Shown: positions 31,875 to 44,815 of the stretch, in pieces | Layout: each line of letters starts with the position of its first letter | Numbering within the stretch: position 1 is the stretch's first letter | Source of the DNA: Centroberyx gerrardi | Taxonomy: Eukaryota > Chordata > Actinopteri > Beryciformes > Berycidae | Direction of reading: 5' to 3' | Length of the DNA: 64,000 nt | Assembly: GCF_048128805.1 (NCBI RefSeq) | Contig: NC_136010.1 | Span: 20,030,980 to 20,094,979 of the forward strand | Translations under genes and position numbers: made by a program | The notes under the pieces: model-generated | What the model was told of the DNA's origin: nothing | What the model saw: the letters and a program-made list of their open reading frames with translations, nothing else | Databases searched by the model: none

Positions 31875-34430
31875 TGACCTCAGTTGTGAGCTGGGGTAGT
31901 TCACCTGTGATCCGTCGCCCTTCTGGGAAGCTGAAGGGAGAATACAGTGAAACGGAAGTAGATCGCGTTGTAAATATAAACGGTTAACTCCATTAACTTT
32001 GAAAGAATATGAACTTTTGGAGAAAATGAAGGAAATGACACTTGAATCGAGTCTTATGAAAGAGTACTCAAAATGAGTTATTGCCCTGTTTTTAAGGTGT
32101 GTGTGTGTACACTACTTCTGTGTGGTGGGTACTGAGTCAAACTGCATGGTCCTCTTTTATCATATACCGTGAAAATAACATGTCATACTTTAAAACATTA
32201 GATGGACTTTGATACAAGTGGTTTTATACCCTTCTAAAACATTTTTAAGTGGCAATGCATAGGTTTTTTGGCAAGTCATGGCTATGCTACTGTGGCACAC
32301 TGGCTGACATTACTCTGATATTTGGATAATATGCTAGTGCCACCAAAGTAGCTCTGAAATTAGTAGCTGCTCATTCAGCTCTCCTGGTTTTATACTCGTT
32401 TCTGTTTAATGTGCTTATGATACTCTATGAGAGTATTGCGTGTTAGAGAAAAGGTTTCCTCTTTGTTCACCGTTGTGACTGTTCCCTTAATGGCCTGCCA
32501 TTGCTTCTGCTGTTTTGTCTCAAGGCAGACCAAGTATATTTGTAAAATAAGAGCTTGGTTTGGCCTATAATGAAGTCAACTTAAAACCGTCTCACATAGG
32601 GGTGTCACGATTTCGATTCTAAATCGAAAATCGATCGAAATGAGCGTTCGATTGTGACCTTTGAAATCACAAGCAGGTTCGCGATTCTCCCAGTATGTTT
32701 TTTCTCTCCACCCCTGCCTACTTGCATGCGTCTGAAGAAAAAAAAACAAAACATCATTTCTAGAGAGCGCCCGTTCTATATTTCACTATAGCGCCCAAGA
32801 GCGCCCGTCATTTTTAAATCGTTTAAAATGTACCAAAAACTGAAAATCAAGTTATCAGCTTTGTTTTATACTTCAAGTTGTCATCGATGAACCGGAACCG
32901 GAAAATACTGTATATCTGGTGACACAGACGTTTGATTTTCCCCGGGTTTAGTCGTCCTCCACCGGTAAAAATGGCTTCGCCGGCTAAACGTCACGCTTTA
33001 AAACCTTCTGGAAGCTGTCAGATTGTGCTGTGAGACAGAAAGCTTATTGTTAGCCAAGATAGGAAGTATCTGTTTTGTTGTCATACTGTGAATGACACTT
33101 AAGTAAGGAGACGCCCTGAATCGCCTTGTCATGTATTTGGTACCAAATTAAAGGGAAAGTTGTTTTTTTAAATGGAAAAACTTTGAAAAGATTTGCCTAT
33201 ATGGCCTTAGTGTGGTACATTCCAAAAAAAAAAAAAATATGGCAGTTATATCACACTTGATACCATCTTTTTAAAGAAGAATTTGAAAATGTAAATGACA
33301 GTTGTCAGGGCATAAAACCAATGATCTGTTGATCTTTACAAATCAAGACTCGATAGTCTAACAATGGCATAGCCGTCAGTGCTGAAAAAAACAAACTGTT
33401 TAAATCGAAAATCGAATCGAATAGTGACCTTAAAATCGAAAGTCAAATCGAATTGTGGATTTGGAGAATCGTGACACCCCTAGTCTCACAACATTGCCTG
33501 ATTCAGTAGTGCCAGACTTTTTGGATATTCTTACAGTAAGCTTAATAATAATCAGTCAAATTGGTTAATTGAATTAAACTGTTTGAGATAACTGTTCAGC
33601 CAAGAGGATAATGTGGCTTTCTGTGTTATGACTTTCATGTTGGATGACTAAGATCAGTTTCTGTTTGCACGTACAGTCTAGATTTACTTTGTAACGGAAC
33701 AAAACTGAGGCGGTTCTCCTCCTTACCTCTGCTAGTCTTTCCAACAGTTCTTTGCACTTTAGTGACAGTGGGGAAAGAAAAAGGGTTGCGTTTGGTTTGT
33801 GCACATTGCCAGGTTCCAGTTAGGCTTGTAAGAGAATTTCTTTGTTTTTATTTTTCCTGAACAGCAAAAAGCTTTGCTTTGCAAAATGTAGCAAGTATTG
33901 GCAAAATTACAATCATCAAGATGACAAGCATCCTCTATCATTAAGGATAAAGTACTTTTTATGCAGATTAAATATAAAAGATGAACATTATGCATTATTC
34001 ACATCTTTCAAAGATTTTCTTTGTGAATGTTATATGTTGAATGGTGCATTTTATAGTTTCACCTTATATTTGCCTTGTTAGAAGTAACAGTAGGCCTATT
34101 TTCCAATGGACATATAACCATAAAAACTTATAAATATTAGACTTGCTTTAAATTAACACGTGTCATACATTCATGTTCAATATTTTGGGAGACACAATAT
34201 ATAATATTGCTCAATACTAAGTGACTGACTTCAATAGAGAAATGAAAAGCAAAATTTGAATAACAAGGCATCGGCTTGAGGGGTAAAGTAATTATAATGT
34301 TAGTATTTATAATATTTGAGTCTGTTAAGCGTTACATGTTATCTCAGTTCTTTGCGAGACATTGGAAAAACAAAATTTGAATACTTTTTGTCATTTTCTG
34401 TCAGATTAAATAAAATATAACTTTATTAAT
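31875..34430 (+). other. pou6f1: pou6f1 3' untranslated region and flank
   Basis: Noncoding. The first good AATAAA far downstream is at 34409-34414, so the 3' untranslated region may be about 2.5 kb and would include the hAT-type element at 32597-33482. Nearer ends cannot be excluded. Confidence 0.4.
32597..33482. mobile_element. Nonautonomous hAT-type transposon with perfect 8-bp target duplication
   Basis: The left end reads TAGGGGTGTCACGAT and the right end is its inverse, ATCGTGACACCCCTA. GTCTCACA occurs immediately outside both ends (32589-32596 and 33483-33490). An 8-bp duplication with such ends is diagnostic of the hAT superfamily. Subterminal sequence repeats ATCGAAA-type motifs in both orientations. 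There is no transposase frame in the 886 bp. Confidence 0.9.
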
Positions 34431-34589
34431 CATCCCATAGTGTTGTGTTGTTTTATAGATTTTTAACCTTTGAAGAAGGAAGGAGATGTATATCAATTAC
34501 GGAGAAAATCCCTCTCAAGAAAATTGGAGAGAGGACATTCTTAGTTGACTAAACAAGACAATTCATCTTATTGGGAAACATCATACAGG

Positions 34590-34785
34590 TTTTTGAGTGC
34601 AGCTGATGTGATGTAAAGAGACAGTCGGACAGGTTCAAACCCTGTGCCGGCACACATCTGCCCTGCTGAGGTGCTCTTGAGCAAGTCACTGAATCCCAAA
34701 CTGTTGATACTGGCTCTGGCCTCCCTGTGTAGGAGGCAAGTGAAAACAGAGTTTCTTTTAACAGGGATCAATAAAGTTAATAATA
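34590..34785 (+). mobile_element. tRNA-derived SINE, copy 1
   Basis: Box B-like GGTTCAAACCC at 34632, then CTTGAGCAAGTCACTGAATC, CCTCCCTGTG, GCAAGTGAAAACAGA and a final CAGGGATCAATAAAG. The same ordered blocks occur at 42374-42572. The core resembles the V-SINE type seen in fish. Confidence 0.7.
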
Positions 34786-34899
34786 ATTGATCATTCTCCT
34801 CCTTACCATCATCATGTCTGGTCAGAAGCAGTAGGTGGCGCTAATCCATCTTAGCGTTGGATGCATCCACTTCAAAAAACACAAGAAGAAGAGTAAACG

Positions 34900-35246
34900 G
34901 AAATTACGGAAGCTTCTTTACCTGACGAAGATAGATAAACAAACAAAAGAAATCCGTTATTTTTCTCACATTTTGAAGTCTAAGTGACTTTTAAAGAGTA
35001 TTTCATTAATGGATATTTCTACTAGAAACTATTTGTTATCATCAATCCTCAATAACTAAGAAAAAGAAGCGCTAACGCCTCAACGGAGTATAGCTAACGT
35101 TAGCTAGCTAGCTAAGTTAGCTGGCAGGCTACGTAGCTAAGTGGTTGGCTCGACATGTTTATTTTAGTACTGGGACGAAGGAGCGAGACATGATGGCATG
35201 AAACTGTCGCGGTGTTAGCAAGTAGCTACACTTCGCTCACTTTAAG
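34900..35246 (+). promoter_or_regulatory. tfcp2: tfcp2 promoter and possible noncoding first exon
   Basis: Between 35069 and 35150 the sequence is dense in GCTAAC/GTTAGC, GCTAGC and ACGTAGCTAAG, short self-complementary units. A candidate donor (TTTAAG then GTAGAT at 35247) and an acceptor ending at 35470 (TTTTGTCAG) would remove an intron before the first coding exon. The transcription start is not seen. Confidence 0.4.
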
Positions 35247-35627
35247 GTAGATTATGCATTCTCTTATTGCTGTACGTTACCTAACTAGCTACCTAGAAAA
35301 ATAAAATTATGGCTTAAGTTCTTTGCATCTACTCATCAGTCAGTGCACGATAGCATACAACATGTGCATACTCTGCATAGATACACTAACGGCCAACCTT
35401 ACCAGCTCAGCATTGCTCAAAATCATAACAGAGTTTGGCACAAATGGCTGTTTTGACCCTGTTTTGTCAGTGTATCCTGACGACACTTAACTATGACAGG
35501 TGTTGATAAGCGAGTAATGTCATGTTTCACTTTCTCCACCAAAGATTGGAAGTTCTTGGAGCGCAGGTCGAAAACTTGGCTTGAGTTTTACAGGAATTGC
35601 ACTCCGCAAGCTCTGTACATCGTCACC

Positions 35628-38600
35628 ATGGCGTGGGCTCTGAAGCTGCCGCTCACCGATGAAGTGATCGAGTCCGGTCTGGTCCAGGACTTTGATGCGA
35701 GTCTCTCAGGCATTGGCCAGGAGCTCGGAGCTGGGGCCTACAGTATGAGGTACAGTAGCCCTATATATCACTTACACTGTTGGACTGAATAGTGCTGCAC
35801 GTTGAGCATTGAAAAGGGATGTCATCTGGTCTCTGACTCTGTTATATACTGTCAAAAACAGTATTAATTGGTTTAAAACTGAAGACATATCTTCTATTGG
35901 TTTTGTTTGCAGGCTGTGATGCTTTTCAGTCACAGCAATGGCACCTTCATGTTGTCTCTCCTTCAGTTTTCACTTTATGAAACCATATCACTTGCTCACC
36001 ATGCTTAAGTGTCAGGAGGAGTTTGTGTTTTCACTTGACCCCGAGCAATAACCATGAGATTTAATGAATATTGAACTTGTTTTGTAGTTTGTTCCACAGA
36101 CAGACTGAAAAACATTTTGATGTGTGGTTTTTAGTGTAGTCAAATACATCTGAGGTTCATTTAGAAACGTAGTTGTGTTAGACTTTTCTAAGTCATTTAC
36201 AGAAGTCATCTGTTGAGCTCCTATGTATGGAGTAAACATCCTGATTGGGGATGCTCTAGTTGGGTTTTTTTGATCTGAGATACCAATCCCAATTATTTAG
36301 TAAGAAAATAATCCTATTCTGATTGAATCTGTTTTTTTATGTACAGTTTCTTTCAGATTTCTCTCTTCAGTTTGGCCAAGTTAGAGTACAGTTTGAACCG
36401 AAAAGTGACTTTATAATTACTTTGAATTGACATGTGAATAAATGAGGTCCTGCACTGATAGATAGTAGAATGTCAAGTATATCACTAGGTGCAGATGGAT
36501 TGCAAAGCAACGTGCTGCTCAGATGATAAAAAATGCTTTCATAAAATTTGATTGGACGATTAGAGTTGGCCTGTCACTAATCAGCAGATAACTGATGTGT
36601 TTATAGTGAATATCTGCATAGATCTGTGAATTCCTGTTGATGACTTTAAAGTTTGAATAGGCATTTTATCCATATGATGTTCGTAGGGTCTTTACCTGTT
36701 GTTAGAAATTGGCTCTCACAGACAGTTTTCATCATGCCAATTGTGTGAAATCAATTTAGGTTTCGCTGACTCAAGCACATTGCTTTGCTGGAGAAAGAAC
36801 GCTCTCTTTCAGTGTCTTTTTTTTGGTTTAGTAAGTGCTCTGTTACATGATACTGTGCAATCTGCAAAGTGCCTGTTTGTTACTGAAATTCTTCTGTTGA
36901 GAGGAGAAATGAGATACACAGGCTGGATACCTTGGTATTTGGTAGTGCTGCCCTAGTTACCTCCATTGTAATTAATGAACTGCAAAGCTGCAGAACATAA
37001 TAACCCACCCTTCAGTTTCTAATGGCTTCTCATGATGTTTGGTAGTGCAGGACTATCCATTTGATTTAGCCTTGTTCTGTCTCATGAGGTTGAAAGTAGC
37101 CTAATTAATTCTAACAGTTGAACATCAGGATTCATTTTCTGTAGAATTATTTTAAGCAAAGGAAAGGATATAAATGTTTCCCACAATCACGTGATTAGGC
37201 TTTGCCGGCTTACTGAGCACATTGCTGTTTTGTCTCTGTTCTCCAGCGATGTGCTTGCCCTCCCCATCTTCAAGCAGGAGGAGTCCAACCTGCCTCCAGA
37301 CACTGACAACAAGATCCTTCCCTTCCAGTACGTTCTGTGTGCAGCTACCTCGCCAGCCGTCAAACTGCATGATGAAACACTCACCTACCTCAACCAAGGT
37401 CAGCATCTGGATCACAGTGACAGCCTTTCACCTTGGTGTGAATTTATTCATAGTGGAAATAAATGACCAAATAATAACACGCAAGTCATGTTTGTTTTTG
37501 GTTGGTATTACTACTGAGGGTAGACAACAATTGTGGATGCCTGGTGAAAGAAACCGTCTTTGCGGCAATCGTGTAGGACTTCAGATCTCATTGTTCAGTG
37601 TATCATTGCAGGACAGTCCTATGAAATTCGAATGCTTGATAATCGGAAAATGGGGGAGCTTCCGGAAATCACTGGTAAAATGGTGAAGGTAAGATCCTGA
37701 CACGGCAGTTCACTCATGCATAGTTCAGTGTCTGTCAGGACATACCAGTATAAATGTGTCAACAGCATCTGGATCTTCCTCTAAAGTCGTTGACAACATT
37801 GTTCTATGAATTTCAGAGCATCATCCGCGTGGTGTTTCATGACCGGCGGCTTCAGTACACAGAGCACCAGCAGCTGGAGGGCTGGCGCTGGAACAGGCCC
37901 GGGGATCGCATCCTCGACCTGGGTGAGCACTGACCGAGCATCTCCCTGTCTCTTCGAGAAATGGCTGGTCTGCTCTGGATGGATCCAGAGGGATCTGGTT
38001 TGGATGTACTGGGTTGGATTTGTGTGTGTGGCGAGAATGTTGCTGTGCAGCCTTGTATGTATATTAACCATCCAACAGATTTTAGATAACGTCAGTTCAG
38101 GATGTTGACTGTTCACATGACATTAGGGTTACTTGACGTTAGAGACCTTTAACATAAGTCTGCTAGGTGGCTTGGTTTGAACTGAGTTATAAGCACAGGG
38201 TTTAAATTACATTGGTAATATTTTGGAGCAGATGGCGTGGATAAAGAACACTTTTGATAACAACCTGTTTCACATTGATCCATTGCAGATATCCCCATGT
38301 CAGTTGGCATGATCGACCCCAGGGCTAACCCTACTCAGCTTAACACTGTGGAGTTCCTTTGGGACCCATCAAAAAGAACCTCAGTTTTTATCCAGGTAGC
38401 ATGACGGACAACACTGTTGTTTTCCCAGCACATATTGTAACTTCCCTTCCTGTGTAATCCTGAATTAGTTTCAGCTTTAGAAGGATTGGCACTGATCTCA
38501 GGCAATTTAAAGCACTTTGTTATCATTGAGCTAAGCTTGTCTAACATTTAGTGTACTCATCCATTCTGTTTGGCAAACTGGCAAGCACACTGAATGTAAT

Positions 38601-41600
38601 TCTCTGGGCGGTAATTACTAATACAACAGTTTTGCTAAAATGTGTTTAGCTCTTGTTTTTTTTTTACTGAGCCAAGCTTTAAATTATGTCATCATGTCCC
38701 GTATAGGTTTCAATTATATATTCCTTTCCTTGCTTTAGGTTCACTGCATCAGCACAGAATTCACCATGCGTAAGCATGGAGGAGAAAAAGGCGTGCCTTT
38801 CCGTATCCAGATTGACACTTTTAAAGAGAACGAGGGTGGAGAGTACACAGAACACCTCCACTCTGCCTCCTGCCAGGTCAAAGTGTTCAAGGTGCGAGGA
38901 ATGAGCGAAAGACAAAAGAAAGAATATAATTTAAATACTGCATTACAAAAGTTAGTTGCATTGCTATCTTTGATCTTGTCATTCCCAATCACCACGTTGA
39001 TGACCTCACATGACCTTTTGCAGCCTAAAGGTGCAGACAGGAAGCAGAAGACGGACAGGGAGAAGATGGAGAAGAGGGCGCCACAGGAGAAGGAGAAGTA
39101 CCAGCCCTCCTATGAAACCACCATCCTGACAGAGGTTAGCATGGCACCAAAGTGTGAAGTGGGGGTGTATGATATGAGTCTTAGAGAGGAAGAGATGAAG
39201 GGCAGCTTGGATAAGAAGAAGGGTCATCAAAATTAAATTTAGTAACCTTTTATTTAACTGAGAAGGTCAATGAGGAATACATTCTTATTTACAAGAATGG
39301 CCTGGAAATAGAACAAGGAGTGGTGGGGGTGCAGGGGTCAAAATTAATAGAGCACTGGTTTAGGTTTACATGTAGTTAATTTGTACATACAAACTATTAA
39401 AAAGTGGAAAGAGGGAGAGAAGAAATACAACCTGTCTGGGTGAGACAAAGAAATTCCATGGGACTGAAAAATCTAACTGAAAGAGAAAAGAAATTAAGTT
39501 GACAAACAGTGACACAGGTGAATTGGGCAACAGAAACCAAATAACATCAAAACTCAAACACAGAGCATGACAACAACATGCATAAATAACAAGTAAGGGA
39601 AACTGAACATAGACATAACAACAGGAAAAATGGGCCACTAAAACGTTTCACCAGGGAAGGTTGTAGATTATAATCTGTGTTTTTAAGGTTATCGAGGTGT
39701 CAGCGTAACAAACGTGTCGGTCTGTTGCAGTGCTCTCCCTGGCCTGAGGTCACTTACGTCAACAATTCCCCGTCTCCTGGCTTCAACACAACACAGCACA
39801 ACAGCTTCCCAGTTGCAGAAGGGTATGAGTGTATGACGATTTCTGCCAATGCTGCATGATTAGTGCTGCTCGCCGTAAGTGAATGTTTATTTGCTGATAA
39901 ACAGATGCACAGCGGATACGCAGGGCTAGAAAGAAACACGTGTGATACATAGATGCTTCTTAATGCTGATGACACCAGTAGGATTTCAACATTCTTCCCC
40001 AGTTCCAACATTTTGCATTTCTCATCCTTTATAGAAATGGATCACCCAACCACCAGCCCGAGCCTGTCGTTCAGGCAGCAGATGTAAGTACAAGTGCAAT
40101 TTCCCTCTCTGGATTTTTTGTCTGGCTGCACCCCGCCTCACCAAGCCCCTGCATGTTAACAGCGTCAGTATATTCACAAATGCAAAGCTGACATTGTGGC
40201 TGGCATCTTCCTGCCTCCTGGCAAATTCACTGAAGCACTTTCAAAACATACAGTAAACAAAGATAAGCCTAACCGAAACACAGGGGTATTCTCCTTCAAC
40301 CCCCAGTGAACACATGTCACTGTGACATGGTAGGTTTTTTGATGTTTCAGAGTGAACTAGCCATTGATCCAAGGCTTCTAATTTTTTCACCTTGAAAAGA
40401 TGCCTTGTCAGGGTCTTTTTGGGCAGCTGTCTAGCTGATATTTTGGTGTGCTTAATACGCATATGGGGCACAACAAGGAATGAAGGCAGGGGGGAGTATT
40501 GAGGCTGGCCACTTTCTAATCTAACCCAAGCAGGATTTATAAACCGTTGAGCAAATTAAACTGTTACATTATTTTCATCCGCATTTATTTATTAATGAGA
40601 TAAAATGAATTCCTGACTAATGGGGACTGATTCGTGCAAATTGATTTTGAGAGCACCAATTACTGTGCTACCAGGACTAGTGACATCCAGTTAGTAAGTG
40701 AACACTGACTTATCTTCAGTGTCAGTGTCCAGCTTTAAGAGACTAATTTGCTCAATATTGGTTGGTTTTTCATAGACTCAGAAAGCTTGAGTCCCCTCTT
40801 TGCATCAGACTGCCAAATCTGATGCACTAGACGGTCAAATTTAAGCCCTGCAAAAGGTTTTCCTCAGCTTAAGAAGTGCCATGGTGAGAGGAATCTACTG
40901 TATGTATGCGTGGTTTCTGGTGGTAAAGCCCATGTTTTAACCCCTTTCCTCTTTCCTCCCATTCTGTCATATCTCTTCTCTTTAAATTATAATGTAACGT
41001 GTATTGATATTGTATTTGCCAAGAACAAGACACTTTAGACCTAATTGAGCTGCTAAGGCAATGTTGGTGGGAGTTTAGATTTTCTAGAATTATGATTGGC
41101 CTATTTGTTGCTTTATGTAAGTTATCTTCCAGTTTCCTTCTATGTTGATATATATTTCTTATGGTGATCTGTTTGTTTTGCCAGTGTGTTACCCAATGCT
41201 TCATCCTGTTTTATCCCAATTAACTGCAGGCACAGTTTGTATGTTTGGGGAAGTTTGAAAGAACAAAGTAAATGAAAGACATTTTGCCATAGAGATAAAA
41301 CAGTTTTATCTCTTTCAGTTGTTGCCTTTCAGTTGTCATCTACACAGTGAGAGCAACAGGGTATGTTTGAATTTATTTGCTGCTTTCTTCCATAAATTAT
41401 GAGGTTTTGCTTTTTCAAAAGCAAAAGTGGGCAATGTATTTGGTGGGATAGCTGTGTTTGACAATGGTGTATCTGATGAGATTCCTATAATTTCTGTTAA
41501 GATGTTTGCTCAGACAAATTATTAACAAAGATAAGCTTTTCCAGTTGGTTTTATTCTTATTCTTTATTTACATGCTGAACAAGTTGTAAGCTAACTATAG

Positions 41601-44600
41601 AGGTCATAATATCAGGGAAGCAATAACCTGCCTACTGTTGAACACTAGAATTCAATAGGGTCATGAGTGTGTGTTTGTGTGTGTAGTTTACAAGGCAACA
41701 GCAACGTATTTCTTTCTAGCCAGTAGGTTATTTTTTCTTAGTTAAAAGAGGAAGATTGAATATAAATAAAAAGAATAGTTTGACAAGTACCAATGAGGAG
41801 ACTCATCTGCTGGACTGTGTTAGTAGGACAGACACAGAAGATTGTGTCAAAGATTCTAGGGAGCTAGTCCTGGTGAAAACAAATGATCATCAGCTGGCTG
41901 AAAGGAAGCATATCGGTAACGCTTGTGGTCAGTCACCATTTGCCACTCTAAGTTTGTTGCAAATCCAAAATTTTAAAGTTTTCCTGAATAGAATAAAAGA
42001 TTTTAAGGATCGTAATTCGTAGGTGTATATTTTCTTGCAGTGGATTCATACATTTCTTTCAGTGAGACAGTCATTTCACACCAGACCACTAGGACTGGCT
42101 ACTAAGATTATCGCTGAGATGATTGTGATTAAATCTTTTGTCCCTGTTTCTGTCTGTCTGTCTCATTCTTTTCCTCTCAGAATTTGTTACCCGCAGCAAC
42201 ACCACAGGATGCACAACAGTGGCTTCACAGAAACCGCTTCTCACCCTTCTGTCGGCTCTTCACCAACTTCTCAGGTAAGACAGCTCCTGACCACAGAGTT
42301 GGCACAGATACCCATTACGTCTGGCATAGTGTCACTTTGAACGACTGGTTCAGAATAGCTTGACTCAATTTTCGGGGTAGCAGAGTGGCGTAGTGAGTAG
42401 AGAGGACCTGGGTTCAAGCCTGCGTGTCGGCATGCATCCACCCTGCTGAAATGTCCTTGAGCAAGACACTGAATCTCTACCAGCTTCAGCGGCGCTGGTT
42501 TGTAGCTGAACCAGCACTTGACCTCCCTGTGGAGGGGCCAAGTGAAAAGAGGATTCCCCTACAGGGATCAGTTTGTGATTTAGATGCACATATCAACTAG
42601 TTGAGTCACCAAGACAAACCCCTTGTTGTGTAGTTAGGTTTCACATGTGTTTGGAGGGGGTTTACACTGTGAAGGTTGAGAGCAAGGTCTTGTTTGTGTA
42701 CCAGGGGCAGACCTGTTGAAGCTGACGAGGGAGGACGTCATTCAGATCTGTGGGCCGGCAGATGGCATAAGGCTCTTCAACGCACTGAAGGGACGGTGAG
42801 TCTCCTCCTTTCATTTAATTCTGTGTTGGAATATGTTATTAACGTTACTAATATGCCAAAGAAAGGCCTCACAAGTTCACTGACATCAGCATTGTGTTGC
42901 TCTGTGTGGATTTTGTGTCTGCAGGGTGGTACGTCCGAGGCTGACCATCTATGTTTGCCAAGAGTCTCAGCAGGCGCGGGAACAGCAACAGAAACATGAA
43001 AACGGAGATGCTACCAGTAGCACTTTCTTCGGTCAGCCTGTATTCATGGTTCATGCATGTCTGTTGTAACATAATGCATAAATTAATGTGTGAATTACAC
43101 TCTGCTAATGAAGCAATGAGCCACAAGACACTGTGCTTTACAGTGATTTCAGAGCAGCTAGGAGTCGTTGTTAGGCACGACACAAAGTGGTGGTAACACA
43201 GCATTGTAATAAAAAAGACAGACAGCAAATGTTAAAGTGGTAATCTACGAGATGGATGTTTTTTTTAATTTTGGCAACATCTTTGGTGATAAGCGGTCAA
43301 TGGTGTGGTGTTTCTGCTCTGCATTTCCCAGAGATCACGTGTCAATCAAACTGACCAGTACTGTGACATTTTTTTACTTGAATTTTCTGTTGATGACGTT
43401 TGAGTTTCTGTAGGTGGCGCTCTTTTCTTTGTCTGTTCAGCCATGGTGGCTATCGCTGCTCATGCTAACTACCCAGTCCTTCTATTTATTCCAAACAAAC
43501 CACTGTTAGTGCTGCCTGAAACGTAACATGCATCACTTCCTGTTCACCAGAGGATTTTCCCTGGGAAAAACCTACCTGATACCAGATGTTTAGAACAGCA
43601 AATGTTAAAGCGTTCTTGAACTGGGTATCGGTTGAATCACTGTTGCGTTTTATCAGTCAGCCATAAAGAGTAGCAAAATGGACATTTATTTATATGAAAA
43701 TGTCACAAATTATTACTTTAAACAAATCTTATATCTAATCGCTAATAATGAAATGGTAATAAAAAGAAGAATGATTAATTGCTATTTTTCTGCCAGGCAA
43801 TATAGGTCTTGAACAGTAACTAAACAGAGTTGTTGCTAAATGACACATAAGTACCGGTGTGAGTGGTGATTTACAGTTAGTGCTTTAATATTTAAATGAA
43901 CCATTATATGGTCGCAGATTTGCGTTTATTGGGCGTTTTACAACGGCTTTGAATGTGAGCAGGCAAATGAGAACTCAAGATTGAAACTAACTGTTATATA
44001 ATGGCGATTTGGCTCTGAATTATATTACACTGTATTGCATTATATTGTTTAATACACAAAATGCAGACATACAGTAGTCACTTATCTGTCTAAAACCATA
44101 AGGCAATCGTAACACGTTTTCACAAATTGCATAAGGATCATTGTGAATTTATTGAAATAACAGTGGGAAAATAATAACAGCTGTGCTCTTGCCTGCTTGT
44201 CTTCCTGCCTGCAGTGTATCACGCCATCTACCTGGAGGATCTGACAGCTGCTGAGCTCACAGAGAAGATTGCTCAGCTGTTCAACATCTCCCCCAGACAG
44301 ATAAGCCAGATCTTTAAACAGGGTCCCACTGGCATCCATGTACTGGTTAGTGATGAGGTAAGATCACCTTTCTTCTGTTCTACCTTTAGTCTCTGTCTGT
44401 TATTAAGGCTACACTTACAAATGTTCACATATTATAGACCAATCATCATCACACATGCTAGTTAATATCTTTAAACTGTTCGGCAGGTATAGACTAAGAT
44501 CAGGCATTTATGTCTCCGTTTAACATTTGCTCTCTTCTTAACAGATGATTCAGAACTTCCAGGATGAAGTGTGTTTTGTTCTGGACACAATGAAAGGTAA

Positions 44601-44815
44601 ATGAGCTTGGCAGCAATAAAAGTTCCTCAGTGACATGATAGTGCAAATGTTACTCTCTCAATTTCTGGGTTATCTTCTGGTTTTTCTGTTTCTATATTTA
44701 ACATAGTCAGAGCCATGATTAACTTTATCGTTGCAAGTTTATTTTTAACAGCCTGCCCTGTTTTTCTTGTTTGCCAGACGACACGAATGACGGCTACCAC
44801 ATCATCTTGAAGTGA
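35628..44815 (+). CDS. tfcp2: Transcription factor CP2 (grainyhead/CP2 family), 497 aa
   Basis: Fifteen coding exons: 35628-35749, 37247-37398, 37612-37688, 37817-37922, 38289-38395, 38739-38891, 39024-39134, 39731-39822, 40035-40083, 42181-42274, 42705-42795, 42925-43031, 44215-44357, 44545-44596 and 44778-44815 (1494 bases). The start [20 protein letters not shown] matches human TFCP2 nearly residue for residue. Residues about 60-260 form the CP2/grainyhead DNA-binding domain ([20 protein letters not shown] there reads [19 protein letters not shown], then [20 protein letters not shown]). Residues about 325-390 form the SAM-like oligomerisation domain ([20 protein letters not shown]). The linker [13 protein letters not shown] is shorter than the human polyglutamine tract. 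The C terminus ends YHIILK. It is a nuclear tetramer-forming regulator. An in-frame ATG exists 45 codons upstream (35493). Confidence 0.96.
42374..42572 (+). mobile_element. tRNA-derived SINE, copy 2, in a tfcp2 intron
   Basis: Box A-like AGTGGCGTAGTGAG at about 42384 and box B-like GGTTCAAGCC at 42411-42420. These are followed by CCTTGAGCAAGACACTGAAT, GACCTCCCTGTGGAGG, CCAAGTGAAAAGAGG and ACAGGGATCAG. It is the same family and orientation as 34590-34785. Confidence 0.75.
43238..43594. mobile_element. Inserted element flanked by a 16-bp direct repeat, in tfcp2 intron 12
   Basis: ACAGCAAATGTTAAAG occurs at 43222-43237 and again, identical, at 43595-43610. The 357 bp between has no coding frame. 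A long perfect direct repeat is what target-primed retroposition (LINE-driven) leaves behind. No clear poly(A) or SINE promoter is visible, so the class is uncertain. Confidence 0.5.
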
